Source: Lingula anatina
Lineage: Eukaryota > Brachiopoda > Lingulata > Lingulida > Lingulidae
Assembly: GCF_001039355.2 (NCBI RefSeq)
Contig: NW_019776086.1
Location: 6,152 to 70,151 of the forward strand
Direction of reading: 5' to 3'
Length of the DNA stretch: 64,000 nt
The notes under the pieces are model-generated. The model was given only the letters and a program-made list of their open reading frames with translations. It was not told where the DNA came from and made no database searches. Of the stretch, positions 63,232-64,000 are shown piece after piece; the stretch's first letter is position 1; the number at the start of each line of letters is the position of its first letter. A program made the translations under genes and the position numbers.

Positions 63232-63431
63232 GTAAATGTCAGCATTGCTGGAAAATAGCTTTTCCGCCCCAGGTGAAGCTGGTCAAGGACAAGGGGGGGG
63301 GGGGGGCAGCAGCTCGCAAACTTCCTCTTACAGAAATTGCACTCGAGGTATTCAGTACCGATGTAGTACCAGCCATCTACATCAAGTACTTTCCTTATTG
63401 TCTGGTATAGGCCTGCCATTGTAAGGTGATA
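63232..63431 (-). pseudogene. Fragment of the same family, first visible exon
   Basis: Acceptor GTTGCAG, then an open frame containing GLYQTIRKVLDVDGWYYIGT, EYLECNFCKRKFAS and LDQLHLGRKSYFPAMLTF, and a donor AC|GTAAG at 63231. The C-x2-C pair and the LDQL...R..FPA.LT block fit the same family as the exon at 62728-63083. A 14-C run (63293-63306 as G on the plus strand) interrupts the conserved region where a few ordinary residues would be expected. Phase mismatch with the next exon suggests a pseudogene or assembly error. Confidence 0.45.
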
Positions 63432-64000
63432 CTGCAACACAAAATAAAATATTAAGTAATTTCTTAGTGCTAGAAAACAAAATAAGAAATGGACAGTCAC
63501 TGATAAACTCAAACTTATAAATGCAACCTTCATTTTTCATAAATATATGCATTAATATATATATATAAGTAGCTAGGGATCCCTTGTCCTTAAAACGATT
63601 AGAAAGTCCGGTTTCGAGTCTTAGAAACGAACAAACGGCTTCTGGTTCGGGTTGTTGAAATGCATACTCTGCTGCCTCACTTCGTCAGCCTAAAAATTCT
63701 CTTCATAACGCGTTATCTGCCCTTGCCTCTGCGGCCTGTCATTTTGCTTCTGCCTCAACATCTCCTTCCTTGATTAAGCACTGCAGGGTTTCTTCTGTTT
63801 TTCTCTCTCTAATAATTCCACTTTCTTCTCTGCATTTTTAGCTGATTGTAACTGTTTTTAACTCTTCAATTTCTTCAGTTGAAATCGGTTGTCCACCAGT
63901 CTATATATATATATAATGGAAAGAATGAGAACATTTGTACTTGAGCAGTGTTTAAGGTTACTCATCAATTAAAATACTCTGATGTGAACAAACTGTGGTC
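63432..64000. other. Right-edge stretch
   Basis: No clear gene. Two (TA)n patches lie near 63557-63566 and 63902-63914. A minus-strand coiled-coil-like remnant (SAKNAEKKVELLEREKQKK) lies near 63785-63850. Confidence 0.35.

Overview
The window is animal nuclear DNA: AT-rich, with many spliced genes, GT-AG introns, long introns and dense simple repeats. The gene content and protein similarity suggest a lophotrochozoan, most likely a mollusc; that is inference, since no marker gene fixes the species. Four multi-exon genes were rebuilt exon by exon and keep an open frame across every junction, apart from one 1-nt break. These are the 3' part of PLEKHM2 (3907-10924, +), a complete CDC42 (16063-13983, -), MIIP (19081-24277, +) and a divergent seven-transmembrane receptor with a long tail (33400-26600, -). 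A single-exon RING-NHL (TRIM-like) gene at 1694-2881 lies upstream of the first visible PLEKHM2 exon and is probably nested in a PLEKHM2 intron. A fifth, 5'-incomplete gene (41842-39249, -) encodes an unrecognised cysteine-rich protein.

Layout. 1-11 kb: tandem repeat, RING-NHL gene, PLEKHM2. 11-14 kb: convergent 3' ends and an assembly gap. 14-18.2 kb: CDC42 and its 5' untranslated region, head-to-head with MIIP. 19-24.3 kb: MIIP, with several local duplications at its splice sites. 26.6-33.4 kb: receptor gene. 33.4-39 kb: gene-poor, with two related MITEs. 39.2-41.9 kb: cysteine-rich gene. 42.3-43.5 kb: a foldback (long inverted repeat) element beside a gap. 44.7-51.2 kb: a large 75-bp satellite array. 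51.5-56.3 kb: a canonical U6 snRNA gene, MITEs and a second, diverged U6. 57 kb: a tandem pair of MITEs. 58.6-63.5 kb: fragments of unrecognised or multicopy-family genes.

The most unusual feature is the 6.4-kb array at about 44700-51170. Its 75-bp monomer aligns along its length with U6 snRNA: it keeps the ACATA-like 5' part, AAATTGGAACG, the ACAGAGA box with GAAGATT, and GGATGAC..GCA.ATT, and ends in a T-run. It has lost the block carrying the AGC catalytic triad and the internal stem-loop. Some copies are inverted and form perfect 21-bp hairpins. The array carries an isolated THAP-domain ORF and a hAT-like MITE, and ends about 300 bp from a U6 gene in the opposite orientation. It looks like a U6-derived satellite, which I do not recognise from the literature.

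PLEKHM2 (lysosome-kinesin adaptor), CDC42 (cell-polarity GTPase) and MIIP are not an operon. All three orthologues lie on human chromosome 1p36, so the neighbourhood may be old linkage.
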